Under the pieces are notes generated by a model. That model did not search any database and had not been told where the DNA came from. It saw only the letters and a program-made list of their open reading frames with translations. The position numbers were made by a program, and so were the translations under genes. A stretch of DNA of 64,000 nucleotides from Polaribacter sp. Z022 (GTDB taxonomy: Bacteria > Bacteroidota > Bacteroidia > Flavobacteriales > Flavobacteriaceae). Positions 44,715 through 55,272 of the stretch are shown in pieces. Numbering within the stretch: the stretch's first letter is position 1; every line of letters begins with the position of its first letter. The stretch spans positions 434,001 to 498,000 of the forward strand of contig NZ_JALCZO010000003.1 of NCBI RefSeq assembly GCF_023555495.1, read 5' to 3'.

Positions 44715-44722
44715 TATTTTTG
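44715..44722 (+). promoter_or_regulatory. -7 box of the PfkB gene
   Basis: TATTTTTG matches TAnnTTTG, 60 bases before the PfkB start codon. A second, weaker candidate (TTATTTTG) lies 17 bases further downstream. Confidence 0.45.
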
Positions 44723-44781
44723 CGCTTTATAAAAAACTTTATTTTGCATTAATTTGCAAAATTACTGATTAAATTTAAGAA

Positions 44782-45708
44782 ATGAGCAAATTATTAGCAG
44801 TTGGTACAGTAGCATTTGATGCCATTGAAACTCCGTTTGGAAAAACAGATAAAATTTTAGGTGGTTCTGGTACATATGTAGGTTTAGCAGCAAGTCAATT
44901 TGGAGTTAAAACTGGTGTTGTTTCTGTAGTTGGTGGAGATTTTCCATCTTCTTATTTAGAAATGATGAATTCTAAAGGAATAAATACTGACGGAATTGAA
45001 GTTGTAAAAGAAGGTAAAACTTTTTTTTGGAGTGGTAAATATCATAATGATATGAACTCTAGAGATACTTTAATTACAGAATTAAATGTCTTAGAAACTT
45101 TTACTCCTGTAGTTCCTGAAAATTTAAAAGATGCAGAAATTGTAATGTTAGGTAATTTACATCCTTTAACTCAAGCATCTGTTTTAGATCAAATGATAAA
45201 AAGACCAAAATTAGTAGTTTTAGATACTATGAATTTTTGGATGGATATTGCATTAGATGATTTGCATACTGTTTTAAAAAGAGTAGATGTTATTACTATT
45301 AATGATGAAGAAGCTCGTCAATTATCAGGTGAATATTCTTTAGTTAATGCTGCTAAAAAAATTCATGAAATGGGTCCTAAATACGTAGTTATTAAAAAAG
45401 GAGAACATGGTGCTTTATTATTTAATGAAGGAAATATGTTTTATGCACCAGCATTACCATTAGCAGAAGTTTTTGATCCAACTGGAGCAGGAGATACATT
45501 TGCAGGTGGTTTTTGTGGATATTTAGCAAAAACTGAAGACATTTCTTTTAACAATATGAAAAACGCAATTATTTACGGTTCTAACCTTGCTTCTTTCTGT
45601 GTAGAAAAGTTTGGTACAGAGCGTATGGAAGAGCTTACAAAAGACGAAGTAACAACTCGTTTAGAGGCTTTTAAAGAATTAACACAATTTGATATAAAAA
45701 TATCTTAA
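44782..45708 (+). CDS. PfkB-family carbohydrate kinase (ribokinase-like)
   Basis: A 308-residue sugar or nucleoside kinase. The N-terminal LGGSGTYVGLAASQFG and the C-terminal catalytic signature DPTGAGDTFAGGF (catalytic Asp) are intact, so activity is expected. The substrate is not clear; ribose or a nucleoside would fit the amidophosphoribosyltransferase neighbour, which is inference. A terminator hairpin separates the two genes. Confidence 0.93.
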   Translation: MSKLLAVGTVAFDAIETPFGKTDKILGGSGTYVGLAASQFGVKTGVVSVVGGDFPSSYLEMMNSKGINTDGIEVVKEGKTFFWSGKYHNDMNSRDTLITELNVLETFTPVVPENLKDAEIVMLGNLHPLTQASVLDQMIKRPKLVVLDTMNFWMDIALDDLHTVLKRVDVITINDEEARQLSGEYSLVNAAKKIHEMGPKYVVIKKGEHGALLFNEGNMFYAPALPLAEVFDPTGAGDTFAGGFCGYLAKTEDISFNNMKNAIIYGSNLASFCVEKFGTERMEELTKDEVTTRLEAFKELTQFDIKIS

Positions 45709-45712
45709 TTTT

Positions 45713-45740
45713 AATCCGCGGTTTAAACTGCGGATTTTTA
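45713..45740 (+). terminator. Terminator after the PfkB gene
   Basis: AATCCGC (45713-45719) pairs with GCGGATT (45730-45736). The loop contains the palindrome GTTTAAAC and a T tract follows. Confidence 0.85.
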
Positions 45741-45780
45741 TTACAACAACACAACAACAACTACAAAAACTATTACAACA

Positions 45781-47679
45781 ATGAGTGATGCTATTAAACA
45801 TGAATGTGGAATTGCACTTGTTAGATTAAAGAAACCTTTACAATTCTATAAAGATAAATACGGATCTGCTTTCTACGGAATTAACAAAATGTATTTATTA
45901 ATGGAAAAACAACACAATCGTGGACAAGATGGTGCAGGTTTTGCCAGTGTTAAGTTTAATGTAGAACCAGGTACAAGGTATATTAGTAGAGTACGTTCTA
46001 ACAAATCTCAACCAATACAAGATGTTTTTGCTCAAATTAACGAACGTTTAAATGGAGTTTTAGAACAAAATCCAGATAAGAAAGATGATGTTGCATGGCA
46101 AGAAGAAAATATGCCATATATAGGAAACTTGTTTTTAGGTCATGTTAGATATGGAACTTTTGGAAAAAATAGTATAGAAAGTGTACACCCATTTTTACGC
46201 CAAAGTAATTGGAGACACAAAAACTTAATTGTTGCAGGAAACTTTAATATGACTAATTCTAAACAAATGTTAGAAGAATTAATCGAATTAGGTCAACATC
46301 CAAAAGAAGCTACAGATACTGTTACTGTAATGGAAAAAATTGGTCATTTCCTAGAAGATGAAGTTGGTAAATTATATCAAGAAGCTAAAAAAGAAGGATT
46401 TAACAAAAGAAACGCTTCTCCTTATATAGAAGAAAATTTAAATCTTAAAAAAGTACTTAAACGTTCTTCTAAAAATTGGGATGGTGGTTATGCAATGGCA
46501 GGTTTAGTAGGTCATGGAGATGCATTTGTTTTAAGAGATCCTAATGGAATTAGACCAACCTATTTTTATGAAGATGAAGAAGTAGTAGTTGTTGCATCAG
46601 AGAGACCTGTAATACAAACAGTTTTCAATGTAAAAATTGATAAAATTAAAGAATTAGAAAGAGGTCATGCTTTAATTATCAAAAAAAATGGTTTAACTTC
46701 AATAAAACAAGTTAATGAACCAAGAGAAAATTTAGCTTGTTCTTTTGAACGCATTTACTTTTCTAGAGGAAGTGATGCTTCTATTTATGAAGAACGTAAA
46801 AATTTAGGAAAATATGTATTTCCTAAAATATTAAAATCTATAGATAGCGATATTTCAAACAGTGTTTTTTCATACATACCTAATACAGCCGAAACTTCTT
46901 TTTATGGAATGACTGAAGCTGCAGAAGATTTATTAAATGAGCAAAAAACCGAAAAGATATTAAAAGGAGGAAAACAATTATCTGCAGAAAAAGTTACAGA
47001 AATTTTATCTGAAAGACCTCGTTTTGAAAAAATTGCTATAAAAGACGCTAAATTAAGAACTTTTATTGCAGATGATAATAGTAGAGACGATCTAGTAGAG
47101 CATGTTTATGATATTACTTATGGTGTTGTAAAACCTACAGATAACCTTGTTATTATTGATGATAGTATTGTTAGAGGTACTACTTTAAAGAAAAGTATAA
47201 TTAGAATTTTAGATAGATTAAGTCCTAAAAAAATTGTAGTTGTCTCTTCTGCTCCTCAAATTCGTTACCCAGATTGTTATGGAATTGACATGGCAAGAAT
47301 AGATGCTTTTATTGCTTTTAAAGCTGCTTTAGAATTATTAAAAGATACAAACCAATATCATATTGTTGATGAAGTTTACAAAAAATGTAAAGAGCAACAA
47401 TCTAAGTCTGATGTAGAAATTATTAACTATGTAAAAGGTATTTATAACCCATTTACAGCTGAACAAATTTCTACTAAAATTGCAGAAATGTTAAAGACAG
47501 ACGATATTAATGCTGAAGTAGAAGTTATTTATCAATCTATTGAAGGATTGCATAAAGCTTGTCCAAACAACCTTGGAGATTGGTATTTTACAGGAAATTA
47601 TCCTACACCAGGAGGAATGAGAGTTGTAAATCAAGCTTTTATCAATTTCTATGAGGGTAATGATAAAAGAGCTTATTAA
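45781..47679 (+). CDS. purF: PurF-like amidophosphoribosyltransferase (long form)
   Basis: A 632-residue glutamine amidotransferase, about 130 residues longer than usual PurF. The Ntn nucleophile would be Cys9 after removal of an eight-residue propeptide (MSDAIKHE), with HNRGQDGAGF and GHVRYGTFG downstream. The PRPP-binding loop VIIDDSIVRGTT is intact. At the C-terminus, where Fe-S forms have CTACFTGDYP, the sequence is GDWYFTGNYP, so the CxxC ligands are missing. It should make 5-phosphoribosylamine, the first purine step. A paralogue of the usual PurF is possible, so the symbol is tentative. Confidence 0.85.
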   Translation: MSDAIKHECGIALVRLKKPLQFYKDKYGSAFYGINKMYLLMEKQHNRGQDGAGFASVKFNVEPGTRYISRVRSNKSQPIQDVFAQINERLNGVLEQNPDKKDDVAWQEENMPYIGNLFLGHVRYGTFGKNSIESVHPFLRQSNWRHKNLIVAGNFNMTNSKQMLEELIELGQHPKEATDTVTVMEKIGHFLEDEVGKLYQEAKKEGFNKRNASPYIEENLNLKKVLKRSSKNWDGGYAMAGLVGHGDAFVLRDPNGIRPTYFYEDEEVVVVASERPVIQTVFNVKIDKIKELERGHALIIKKNGLTSIKQVNEPRENLACSFERIYFSRGSDASIYEERKNLGKYVFPKILKSIDSDISNSVFSYIPNTAETSFYGMTEAAEDLLNEQKTEKILKGGKQLSAEKVTEILSERPRFEKIAIKDAKLRTFIADDNSRDDLVEHVYDITYGVVKPTDNLVIIDDSIVRGTTLKKSIIRILDRLSPKKIVVVSSAPQIRYPDCYGIDMARIDAFIAFKAALELLKDTNQYHIVDEVYKKCKEQQSKSDVEIINYVKGIYNPFTAEQISTKIAEMLKTDDINAEVEVIYQSIEGLHKACPNNLGDWYFTGNYPTPGGMRVVNQAFINFYEGNDKRAY

Positions 47680-47818
47680 TTTTACTTTAAACAATACCAT
47701 TTAACTATACTTTATTGTAATTCATACACACAAAAGTTCGTTTTATACAAATTTGTTTTAATTTTTGTTATTTTCTATATATCTTTCTAAGAAACTATGA
47801 GACAAGATATTAGAAATA

Positions 47819-50800
47819 ATGAGAAAAATTTTAATGTCCATATTTCTTATTGGGAGTATATTTACTTCAGGGCAAACAATTTTAATAGATGAAGATTTTA
47901 CTAGTGGATTACCTACTGGTTGGAATAATATTGACAATGGTAGTAGTCCAGCAGGTGATATCTGGGAGTTTAATACTTCAAGAGGAATAACTGCAGGAAA
48001 TTTTTCGGGAAATTATGCTATTTTAGATAGTGATGGTTATGGAAGTGGTAATAGTCAAGATGCTACCCTAGAAACAGCTTCTTTTTCAACAGGAATTTAC
48101 GAAACAATTACATTAGAGTTCGACTATCAATACAGAGATTATAATGGAGGAGAATCTTGTGTTGTAGAAGTTTTTGATGGAACCTCTTGGACAGAAGTTT
48201 TTAGAAAAGAACTTGGAGATGAAAACTACTCTGGATCAAACCTAGAAACAATAGATATAACATCAGAAACTAACGGTTATTCTAGTGCTCAAATACGTTT
48301 TACGTATATAGGTGCTTATGATTGGTGGTGGGCAATAGATAATGTAAAAGTTACAGGTACACTACCCTCTTCTACAAATACTTATTTAGGTCCTGGAGGT
48401 GTGGGTAATACAGATGGTAGTTCTAATTTAGTGTTATGGTTAAATCCTGATATTGGTGTAAATTCTGGAACTACTTGGACAGATCAATCTGGTTATGGGT
48501 TTGATTTTACTGGTGGTAATGGTGCTACATTAAATACAGCTGATGTTAATGGGCATAATTCATATTCTTTTGATGGTACAAGTGATTATTTTGAAAAATC
48601 TTTTGATGCAACTCTAAACCCTACAGAATTTAGTGTATTTGCAACAAGTAATGTTAGCTCTAATGGATCTCATAAAGCACTAATTTCTAATAGAGATGAT
48701 CCTTCTGGATCACCAACTAGAGGTTTTATACTTTATGCATACCCAACATCTAACAATTGGTCTTTTTGGACAGGTAGAAATTCTGGTTCTTGGCAAACAA
48801 CAGGTTCTACAACATCTACTACAGGATCATGGTCTGCTCAAAGCATGTTTTATGAAAATACAACCAATGGTAAAAGATTATTTATAAATAATACATTAAA
48901 TGCTACAAGTACACATAGTATGACTGTTAATTCTACTCAACCAATTAGAGTTGGAGCAGGTAGAAATGAAAGTACACCTAATTATAGATTTTATGGTAAA
49001 ATTGGTGAAGTAATTATGTTTGATGCTGTTCTAAATTCTGCACAAAGAATAATTATAAACAACTACTTATCTGCAAAATATAATTTCTCTTTAACTTCAG
49101 AAGATTATTATGATGAAGATACAACAGGTGGTAATTTCGATTTTAATGTTGCTGGTATTGGTAGGGCTTCAGACGGTTCTTTACATGTAGATTCTCAAGG
49201 AACAGGTATTATAAGAATCAACACACCCTCTGACTTAAATAATGATGAGTTTTTATTTTGGGGAGAAGATCAAATTAGTGCATCCTATGATTTTTCTTCA
49301 TCTTCATCAACAGATTATATAGAAAGATTAGACACAAAATGGAGAGTAAGTAAAAGAAATGATTTAGGTACAGTTACAATAGCTGTAGAAGAATCTGATA
49401 TAACTTTAAATGCAGGTTCTGGTTGTAATGATTTAAAATTAATAGTAAGTAACTCATCAACATTTGCAACAAAAACATCGTATGATTTAACTTTATCTTC
49501 TGGTACATATACAGCAACTGGAGTTTCATTTACAGATGGAGATTATTTTACTATAGAATATGTAGATACTATTGTTTTAGATGCAACTACTGCTTATAAT
49601 GGTGCAGGTGCTTCTAATGTACCTAACACATCTGATGATTGTTATAAACTGTTAGTTAAAAGTACTGCAGATGGTACACCTTCATTAACCGAAAATGCAG
49701 ACGTAAGAGAAGTGGAAATAGAATCTGGTGGTGTTTTAGTAGTAGATTCTGGTACACGTTTACAGGTTTCTAATGCAATTGATAATGAAGGAGATATAAG
49801 GTTAATTGGCACATCTCAATTAATTCAAACTCATACAGGTAGTTCACAAATAACTGGTTCTGGTAGTTTGTATGTAGATCAAAATAGCGATTTAACTAGT
49901 GTTTATAGATATAATTATTGGACATCTCCTGTAAAAGAAGTTTCAGAATCTAATTACACAATAGAAGGAGTTATGAAAGACGGAACAACTGCTACCTCTG
50001 CAACTTCAACACCTCCAGATTTAACTTTTACTTCAGGTTATGATGGTAGTACAGGTCCTTTAACATTATCTAGTTATTGGATTTATGGATATTTAAATGG
50101 AAGTGATGGTTCTTCTTGGTCTCAAAAACAAGAATCTGGAACCTTTAATCCTGGTGAAGGTTTTTTATTAAAAAGTCCTGGTGTAGCACAAAACTATACT
50201 TTTGTAGGAACTCCAAATGATGGTGATATTTCTTTTTCTGTTGACGCAGATAATACAAGTTTATTAGGTAATCCTTATCCTTCTGCTTTAGATGCTAACC
50301 AATTATTTTCAGACAGTTCTAATTTAGCAACCATATATTTTTGGGAACACAAAAACGAAGAATCTACTACAGGTAATGAAGGGCATTATCAGTCTGGTTA
50401 TATTGGTGGTTATAGTTATAGAAATGCTACAATGGGTACAGCTGCAGATGCAAATGTAGATGGTACTGCAGGTTTAGGTGGAGGTACTTATACAGCTCCA
50501 GGAAGATATATACCTATTGCACAAGGTTTCTTTGTAGAAACAGCTTCAGGTTTAGCAGCTACAATAAATTTTAAAAATAATCAACGATATTTTGAAACAG
50601 AATCTGGTGATTCTCATTTTTTTAAATCAAATGCAAAACAAAAAGACAACTTAAATTATGCTATTTTAAAAATCGGTTTTGAGGCAAAAAATACTGACGG
50701 AATTTATATTCATTCTCAAGTAGGTATTTCTTTTTCTGAAGGAAAAACATTTGATACAGAAATAGGTTTTGATAGTAAAAAGGCAGAAATTAAAGAATCT

Positions 50801-51343
50801 GATATTTATTTTAAATTTAAAAAAGATAGTGATAAATTAGTAATAGCTGGTGTAGAACAAATATCTGATGATTTATTGGTACCTATTACATTAAAAATTA
50901 ATACTGCTGATGATGTCTTTTTAATGTTAGATGAAAAACAAAACATTACAAGAGATGTTTTTATTTTTGACGCTATTGATAATATTTATTACAATACAGA
51001 TAAACCTATTAAATTAAATTTAGAAAACAGAATTTACACTAATCGTTTTTATATTGCTTTTAAAAATGAAACGCTATCGTTAGAAAACAACATTTTTGAT
51101 TCCAACTTTTTTGTGTATCAAAGTGAACATAAAAATATAGTTATTAAAAACTTACGTCAAAATACAATAAAAGAAGTTTCATTATATAGTATTATCGGAC
51201 AAAAAACAATTCATATTAAATATTCTAATCAAATTAATAATAAAGAAATTATAATAGACACTAAGAATATTTCTTCTTCCATATACATCTTAAAAATACA
51301 TACAAACCAAGGTATAGTCTCAAAAAAAGTATTTCTTAAATAA
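47819..51343 (+). CDS. Large secreted protein with adhesin-like and LamG-like domains and T9SS type A domain
   Basis: A 1174-residue secreted protein (signal peptide ending TSGQ). Residues 22-180 form a cleaved-adhesin/MAM-like jelly roll (EDFTSGLPTGWNN ... WWAIDNVKVTG). Residues 190-425 resemble a LamG/concanavalin-like domain (SSNLVLWLNPDIGV ... FDAVLNSAQRIIINNYLSAKYN), followed by a conserved linked region up to about 600. The final 80 residues (SLYSIIGQKTIHIKY ... IYILKIHTNQGIVSKKVFLK) are the T9SS type A sorting domain. It is likely a surface adhesin or carbohydrate-binding protein. It lies upstream of the histidine kinase gene. Confidence 0.88.
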   Translation: MRKILMSIFLIGSIFTSGQTILIDEDFTSGLPTGWNNIDNGSSPAGDIWEFNTSRGITAGNFSGNYAILDSDGYGSGNSQDATLETASFSTGIYETITLEFDYQYRDYNGGESCVVEVFDGTSWTEVFRKELGDENYSGSNLETIDITSETNGYSSAQIRFTYIGAYDWWWAIDNVKVTGTLPSSTNTYLGPGGVGNTDGSSNLVLWLNPDIGVNSGTTWTDQSGYGFDFTGGNGATLNTADVNGHNSYSFDGTSDYFEKSFDATLNPTEFSVFATSNVSSNGSHKALISNRDDPSGSPTRGFILYAYPTSNNWSFWTGRNSGSWQTTGSTTSTTGSWSAQSMFYENTTNGKRLFINNTLNATSTHSMTVNSTQPIRVGAGRNESTPNYRFYGKIGEVIMFDAVLNSAQRIIINNYLSAKYNFSLTSEDYYDEDTTGGNFDFNVAGIGRASDGSLHVDSQGTGIIRINTPSDLNNDEFLFWGEDQISASYDFSSSSSTDYIERLDTKWRVSKRNDLGTVTIAVEESDITLNAGSGCNDLKLIVSNSSTFATKTSYDLTLSSGTYTATGVSFTDGDYFTIEYVDTIVLDATTAYNGAGASNVPNTSDDCYKLLVKSTADGTPSLTENADVREVEIESGGVLVVDSGTRLQVSNAIDNEGDIRLIGTSQLIQTHTGSSQITGSGSLYVDQNSDLTSVYRYNYWTSPVKEVSESNYTIEGVMKDGTTATSATSTPPDLTFTSGYDGSTGPLTLSSYWIYGYLNGSDGSSWSQKQESGTFNPGEGFLLKSPGVAQNYTFVGTPNDGDISFSVDADNTSLLGNPYPSALDANQLFSDSSNLATIYFWEHKNEESTTGNEGHYQSGYIGGYSYRNATMGTAADANVDGTAGLGGGTYTAPGRYIPIAQGFFVETASGLAATINFKNNQRYFETESGDSHFFKSNAKQKDNLNYAILKIGFEAKNTDGIYIHSQVGISFSEGKTFDTEIGFDSKKAEIKESDIYFKFKKDSDKLVIAGVEQISDDLLVPITLKINTADDVFLMLDEKQNITRDVFIFDAIDNIYYNTDKPIKLNLENRIYTNRFYIAFKNETLSLENNIFDSNFFVYQSEHKNIVIKNLRQNTIKEVSLYSIIGQKTIHIKYSNQINNKEIIIDTKNISSSIYILKIHTNQGIVSKKVFLK

Positions 51344-51408
51344 AAAAAAGTGCTAGTTTAATACCAAAAAATAAAGCTTTTTGTTATTTATTAAAAAAAT
51401 ATATTGTT

Positions 51409-51420
51409 CTGTTTAAACAG
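51409..51420 (+). promoter_or_regulatory. CTGTTTAAACAG palindrome upstream of the histidine kinase gene
   Basis: A perfect 12-base palindrome about 85 bases before the kinase start. Its AAACAGTA edge recurs at 55312-55319, in the leader of the T9SS propeller gene beyond the response regulator. It could be a response-regulator site. Confidence 0.35.
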
Positions 51421-51504
51421 TAAATTTTGAAAAAAACTATAGAAATGGTACATTAGTAAATACTAAGATTCCCTAAAAAATTTGTTAAACGTATTATTTA
51501 TTTT

Positions 51505-54500
51505 ATGAAAACGTATTTTAAGGTGTTTCTTTTTCTTTTAATGTATTCCCAAATTTATGGGCAAAACATTACTAATTCTATTGAATTAGGCATACCAAAA
51601 ACCACCAAGTTTTTACCTAATGATTACAATGGTGAAGCTCAAAATTTTGATTTTATTCAAGATGACAAAGGCGTACTTTATGTTGCCAACACAGTTGGCT
51701 TTTTAGAATTTAATGGTACAAGTTGGAGAAGTTTTAAACCCAATAATGATGGAGTTCCACTTTCTTTTGCAAAAAACAAGGAGGGTAAAATATATACAGG
51801 AGGAACTAGTTTCATTGGGTATTTAGACAAAAACATAAATGGGGAAACAATTTTTATATCGATAGTTAATAAGCTACCCAAAGATTTTGTTATTGGCAAT
51901 GTTTGGGATATTTTTTTAATAGAAAATGATATTTTTTTTAGAAACGATAAAAATATAATTAAACTAAAAAATGAGGTAATTGAAATTATAGACGCTCCAG
52001 AAAATATTCAAAATTTATTTCAATATAACAACCAACTTTTTATCAGCACTAATAAAGGTTTGTATTCTTTAACAAAGAATAAATTTACTTTATTAGATTC
52101 TTCAGAAATACCAATTAAAACAGATATAAGAGCCATAGTAAAAGCCAAAAATAACAGTCTTAACGTGGTTACATTAAGAGATGGTATCTTTTCTTTAAAA
52201 AACAATAAACTAGTTCCTTTAAAAATTAAAGCTTCCTCTTTTTTTAAAGAAAAAATGGTATTTACGGCTCGAGTTTTAAGTGATAAAAAAATTGCTTTTT
52301 CAACTATAAAAGGAGGAATATTGATAACAGATAATTCTTTTAATCCATTATACAGAATTTCAGAAAAAGGAGGACTTTCTAACAACAGTTCTAAAAAAAT
52401 AAAACAAGATTATCAAGGTAATTTATGGATTGGTAGTGATAAAGGAATCACTAAAATAAATTACCCTATAACTACTACTTTTTTTCATCATAACAAATCA
52501 AAAATTGGAACTATAGAAGAAATTACTAGCCATAAAAACGACATATTTATAGGTGCTAGCAATGGTACTTTTAAATTGCATAAAATTTTTCAAGAAGATT
52601 TATTAACCGAAAATCATTATCCTGAATTTAAACATTTACCTAATGATCAAATAGATAACTTTGCAAACTTTTCTTTAGGAAATAAATTCCTATTTGGTGG
52701 TATGAACCAAACCCAATCTTTTGAAAACGGAAAGTCATCTTTCATAAACTCTTTTAGCCCTAGAAAATTTTACAAATCTATTCATTATCCAAATGTTTTA
52801 TACATGGGGCATGCTTATGGATGTGAAATACTTTTTCTAAACAAAAACAACAATATTATTTCATCTAAAACAATTAAAAACCTTCCTGAAATAAGAGGTG
52901 TTGCAGAAGATAAAAACAAAAATCTTTGGTTAACATCAGTATCTGATGGAGTTTACAAAGTTTCATTTAATGATAATTTTGAAAATATTACAATCAAACA
53001 ATTTTTAGAAAAAGATGGTCTGCCTTCTTTAAGAGATAATTTGGTTTACAATATTAATAATAATCAGGTATTATATACAACTCATAAAGGATTGTATAAA
53101 TTTGATGAAATCTCTCAAAATTTTATTCCAGAAACTCGTTTTGGAAATAAATATGCAGGTGGAAAAGATGAGTTTATTTATGCTTTTAATTTTGATAAAA
53201 ACGAAAATGTTTGGATGCATTCATTCAGAAATAAAATTGCAACTGCAGCTATTAAAAACAATAAAGGCACTTATGATTTATTAGAAAAACCTCTTTTAGA
53301 TATTGGTAAAATGCAAGCTTATGAAATTTTAAGCGAACCTGATAAAAATGTAGTTTGGTATGGTGGTTCAGATGGTTTAGCAAGATTAGATTTATCAAAA
53401 GTAAACACAAAAAAAGATACTATTTTTAATGCTCTTATTTCAAAAATATTAGGTTCAAATGATAGTCTTTTAGTTGGCGGACATCAATTTAACAAATCTA
53501 AAAACAACAAATTAGAGGCAAATCATAGAGATATTCGTTTTGAAGTAGGTGCAACAGATTTTACCAACTTAAAAGGAACAAAATATCAATACTTTTTAGA
53601 GGGTTATGATACAAAATGGTCTGATTTCACAAAAGAACCTTTTAAAATTTATACAAATCTAAATGATGGAAACTACACTTTTAAAGTAAGAGCAAAAAAC
53701 GAGCAAGGAAATTTATCTATTCCAGATTTTTACACATTTTCTGTTTTACCTTTTTGGTATGAAACCAAATTATTCAAGTTTTTCACTTTATTATTAATTG
53801 TACTCTCTGTAACCCAAATTGTTTATTACTTTTCTAAAAGAAAGTTTGTTAAAAAAGTTCATGAATTAGAGTTAACTCAAAAATATGAAAAAGAAAAAAA
53901 TGAGGCAGTTGTTAAAGAAAAAGAAAGAGGTTTAAAAGCCTTAATTGACGCACAAGAAAATGAAAGAAGCAGAATTGCAAGAGAATTACATGATGGTGTT
54001 GTACAACAAATTGGTAGTGTTATTTTAAAATCTAGACACATTTTATCTAAAATGAATCTACTCGAAACTAAAGAATCTCAAGAATTATTACAAAGCTTAG
54101 AAGCTTCTAATCAAGATTTAAGAACAATTTCTCATCAAATGATGCCAAGAGCTTTAAAAGAACTCGGAATTTTATCGGCATTAAATGATTTATTAGAAAA
54201 CGGATTTGCTTATTCAAAAATTAAATACAGTTTAGAGCATTTTAATATTTCTGAAAGACTGCCGCAAAAAATTGAAGTAACTATTTACAGAATTGTTCAA
54301 GAGCTCATTAACAACATCATTAAACATAGTAAAGCTACAGAAGTTAGTGTACAATTATTTAACGCAAATAATGTTATTATTTTAATTGTTGAAGATAATG
54401 GCGTTGGTTTTACGTCTGATAAAAATAAAAAAGGAATTGGTTTGTTAAACATTACCAGCAGATTAGATATGGTAAATGGAAATGTAAATTTTGAACCAAG

Positions 54501-54546
54501 TCCTAAAAGTGGTACTTTAGTAACTATAAAAATTCCATTACAATAA
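51505..54546 (+). CDS. Two-component sensor histidine kinase with periplasmic beta-propeller
   Basis: A 1013-residue sensor. A signal peptide (ending IYGQ) is followed by a periplasmic part with repeated propeller blades (for example QDYQGNLWIGSDKGITKI) up to about residue 690 and a Y_Y_Y domain (about 695-755). One membrane helix follows (FTLLLIVLSVTQIVYYF). The cytoplasmic part has a coiled coil, a HisKA_3 domain with the phosphoacceptor His829 in RSRIARELHDGVVQQIG, and a HATPase_c domain (VQELINNIIKHSKA, DNGVGF, GIGLLNI). The response regulator gene begins within its stop codon. The extracellular ligand is unknown; the propeller form often senses glycans in Bacteroidota. Confidence 0.95.
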   Translation: MKTYFKVFLFLLMYSQIYGQNITNSIELGIPKTTKFLPNDYNGEAQNFDFIQDDKGVLYVANTVGFLEFNGTSWRSFKPNNDGVPLSFAKNKEGKIYTGGTSFIGYLDKNINGETIFISIVNKLPKDFVIGNVWDIFLIENDIFFRNDKNIIKLKNEVIEIIDAPENIQNLFQYNNQLFISTNKGLYSLTKNKFTLLDSSEIPIKTDIRAIVKAKNNSLNVVTLRDGIFSLKNNKLVPLKIKASSFFKEKMVFTARVLSDKKIAFSTIKGGILITDNSFNPLYRISEKGGLSNNSSKKIKQDYQGNLWIGSDKGITKINYPITTTFFHHNKSKIGTIEEITSHKNDIFIGASNGTFKLHKIFQEDLLTENHYPEFKHLPNDQIDNFANFSLGNKFLFGGMNQTQSFENGKSSFINSFSPRKFYKSIHYPNVLYMGHAYGCEILFLNKNNNIISSKTIKNLPEIRGVAEDKNKNLWLTSVSDGVYKVSFNDNFENITIKQFLEKDGLPSLRDNLVYNINNNQVLYTTHKGLYKFDEISQNFIPETRFGNKYAGGKDEFIYAFNFDKNENVWMHSFRNKIATAAIKNNKGTYDLLEKPLLDIGKMQAYEILSEPDKNVVWYGGSDGLARLDLSKVNTKKDTIFNALISKILGSNDSLLVGGHQFNKSKNNKLEANHRDIRFEVGATDFTNLKGTKYQYFLEGYDTKWSDFTKEPFKIYTNLNDGNYTFKVRAKNEQGNLSIPDFYTFSVLPFWYETKLFKFFTLLLIVLSVTQIVYYFSKRKFVKKVHELELTQKYEKEKNEAVVKEKERGLKALIDAQENERSRIARELHDGVVQQIGSVILKSRHILSKMNLLETKESQELLQSLEASNQDLRTISHQMMPRALKELGILSALNDLLENGFAYSKIKYSLEHFNISERLPQKIEVTIYRIVQELINNIIKHSKATEVSVQLFNANNVIILIVEDNGVGFTSDKNKKGIGLLNITSRLDMVNGNVNFEPSPKSGTLVTIKIPLQ

Positions 54547-55196
54547 TGCCAATTCGAATTCTAATTGCAGATGATCATCCTTTAATTGCAGAAGGAATAA
54601 AAAACACTTTTGATAATCTAGAAGATTACCAAGTTGTGGCTGTTGTTAATAATGGTGCTGAAGCTATTAATTTTATAGAACAACATTTGGTAGATATTGC
54701 ACTTTTAGACATAAATATGCCTATAATGGATGGTATAGAATGTGCAAAAATAATTGCCAAAGATTATAAAGATGTAAAAATAGCAATGCTCTCTATGTAT
54801 CAAGAATCTTCTATTATTAAAAATTTAATAGATCTTGGTGTTAAAGGTTATATGCTTAAAACAATACCAAGTGATGAACTTTTACTGGCCATTAAAAACA
54901 TTTATAATGGCAAAGAGTATTTTAATTCTGATGTTACAAAAGCATTACTTTCTAACGATACAATTGCATCTCATCAATTCAAAAAAAAATCGCCATTAGT
55001 AGATGAACTTACAACAAGAGAAACTGAAATTTTAAAGTATATTTCTCAAGGCTTTACCAACATTCAAATTGGCGAAAAACTTTTTATTAGCCCAAGAACA
55101 GTAGATACTCATAGAACTAACATTATGAGAAAATTAGATGTTAATAACGTGGCTTCTTTAATACGTTTTGCTTTTCAAAACGGACTTACCTCTTAA
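54546..55196 (+). CDS. Response regulator, NarL/LuxR family
   Basis: A 216-residue response regulator. The receiver domain has acidic residues in ADDHP and the phosphoacceptor Asp55 in LLDINMP. The C-terminal LuxR HTH (about 150-210) reads LTTRETEILKYISQGFTNIQIGEKLFISPRTVDTHR. The start ATG shares one base with the stop of the histidine kinase gene, so the two are translationally coupled. Targets may include the T9SS propeller gene downstream; that is inferred from position. Confidence 0.96.
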   Translation: MPIRILIADDHPLIAEGIKNTFDNLEDYQVVAVVNNGAEAINFIEQHLVDIALLDINMPIMDGIECAKIIAKDYKDVKIAMLSMYQESSIIKNLIDLGVKGYMLKTIPSDELLLAIKNIYNGKEYFNSDVTKALLSNDTIASHQFKKKSPLVDELTTRETEILKYISQGFTNIQIGEKLFISPRTVDTHRTNIMRKLDVNNVASLIRFAFQNGLTS

Positions 55197-55260
55197 AAAT
55201 ACGTTAAACAACGTAGTCTTTTAAGTGCATCACTCTATTTTATAAAACTCTTATCCATTT

Positions 55261-55268
55261 TATTTTTG
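55261..55268 (+). promoter_or_regulatory. -7 box before the interleaved-stem leader
   Basis: TATTTTTG matches TAnnTTTG. The predicted transcription start (about 55273) coincides with the first base of the first stem of the leader. Confidence 0.6.
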
Positions 55269-55272
55269 AAGT

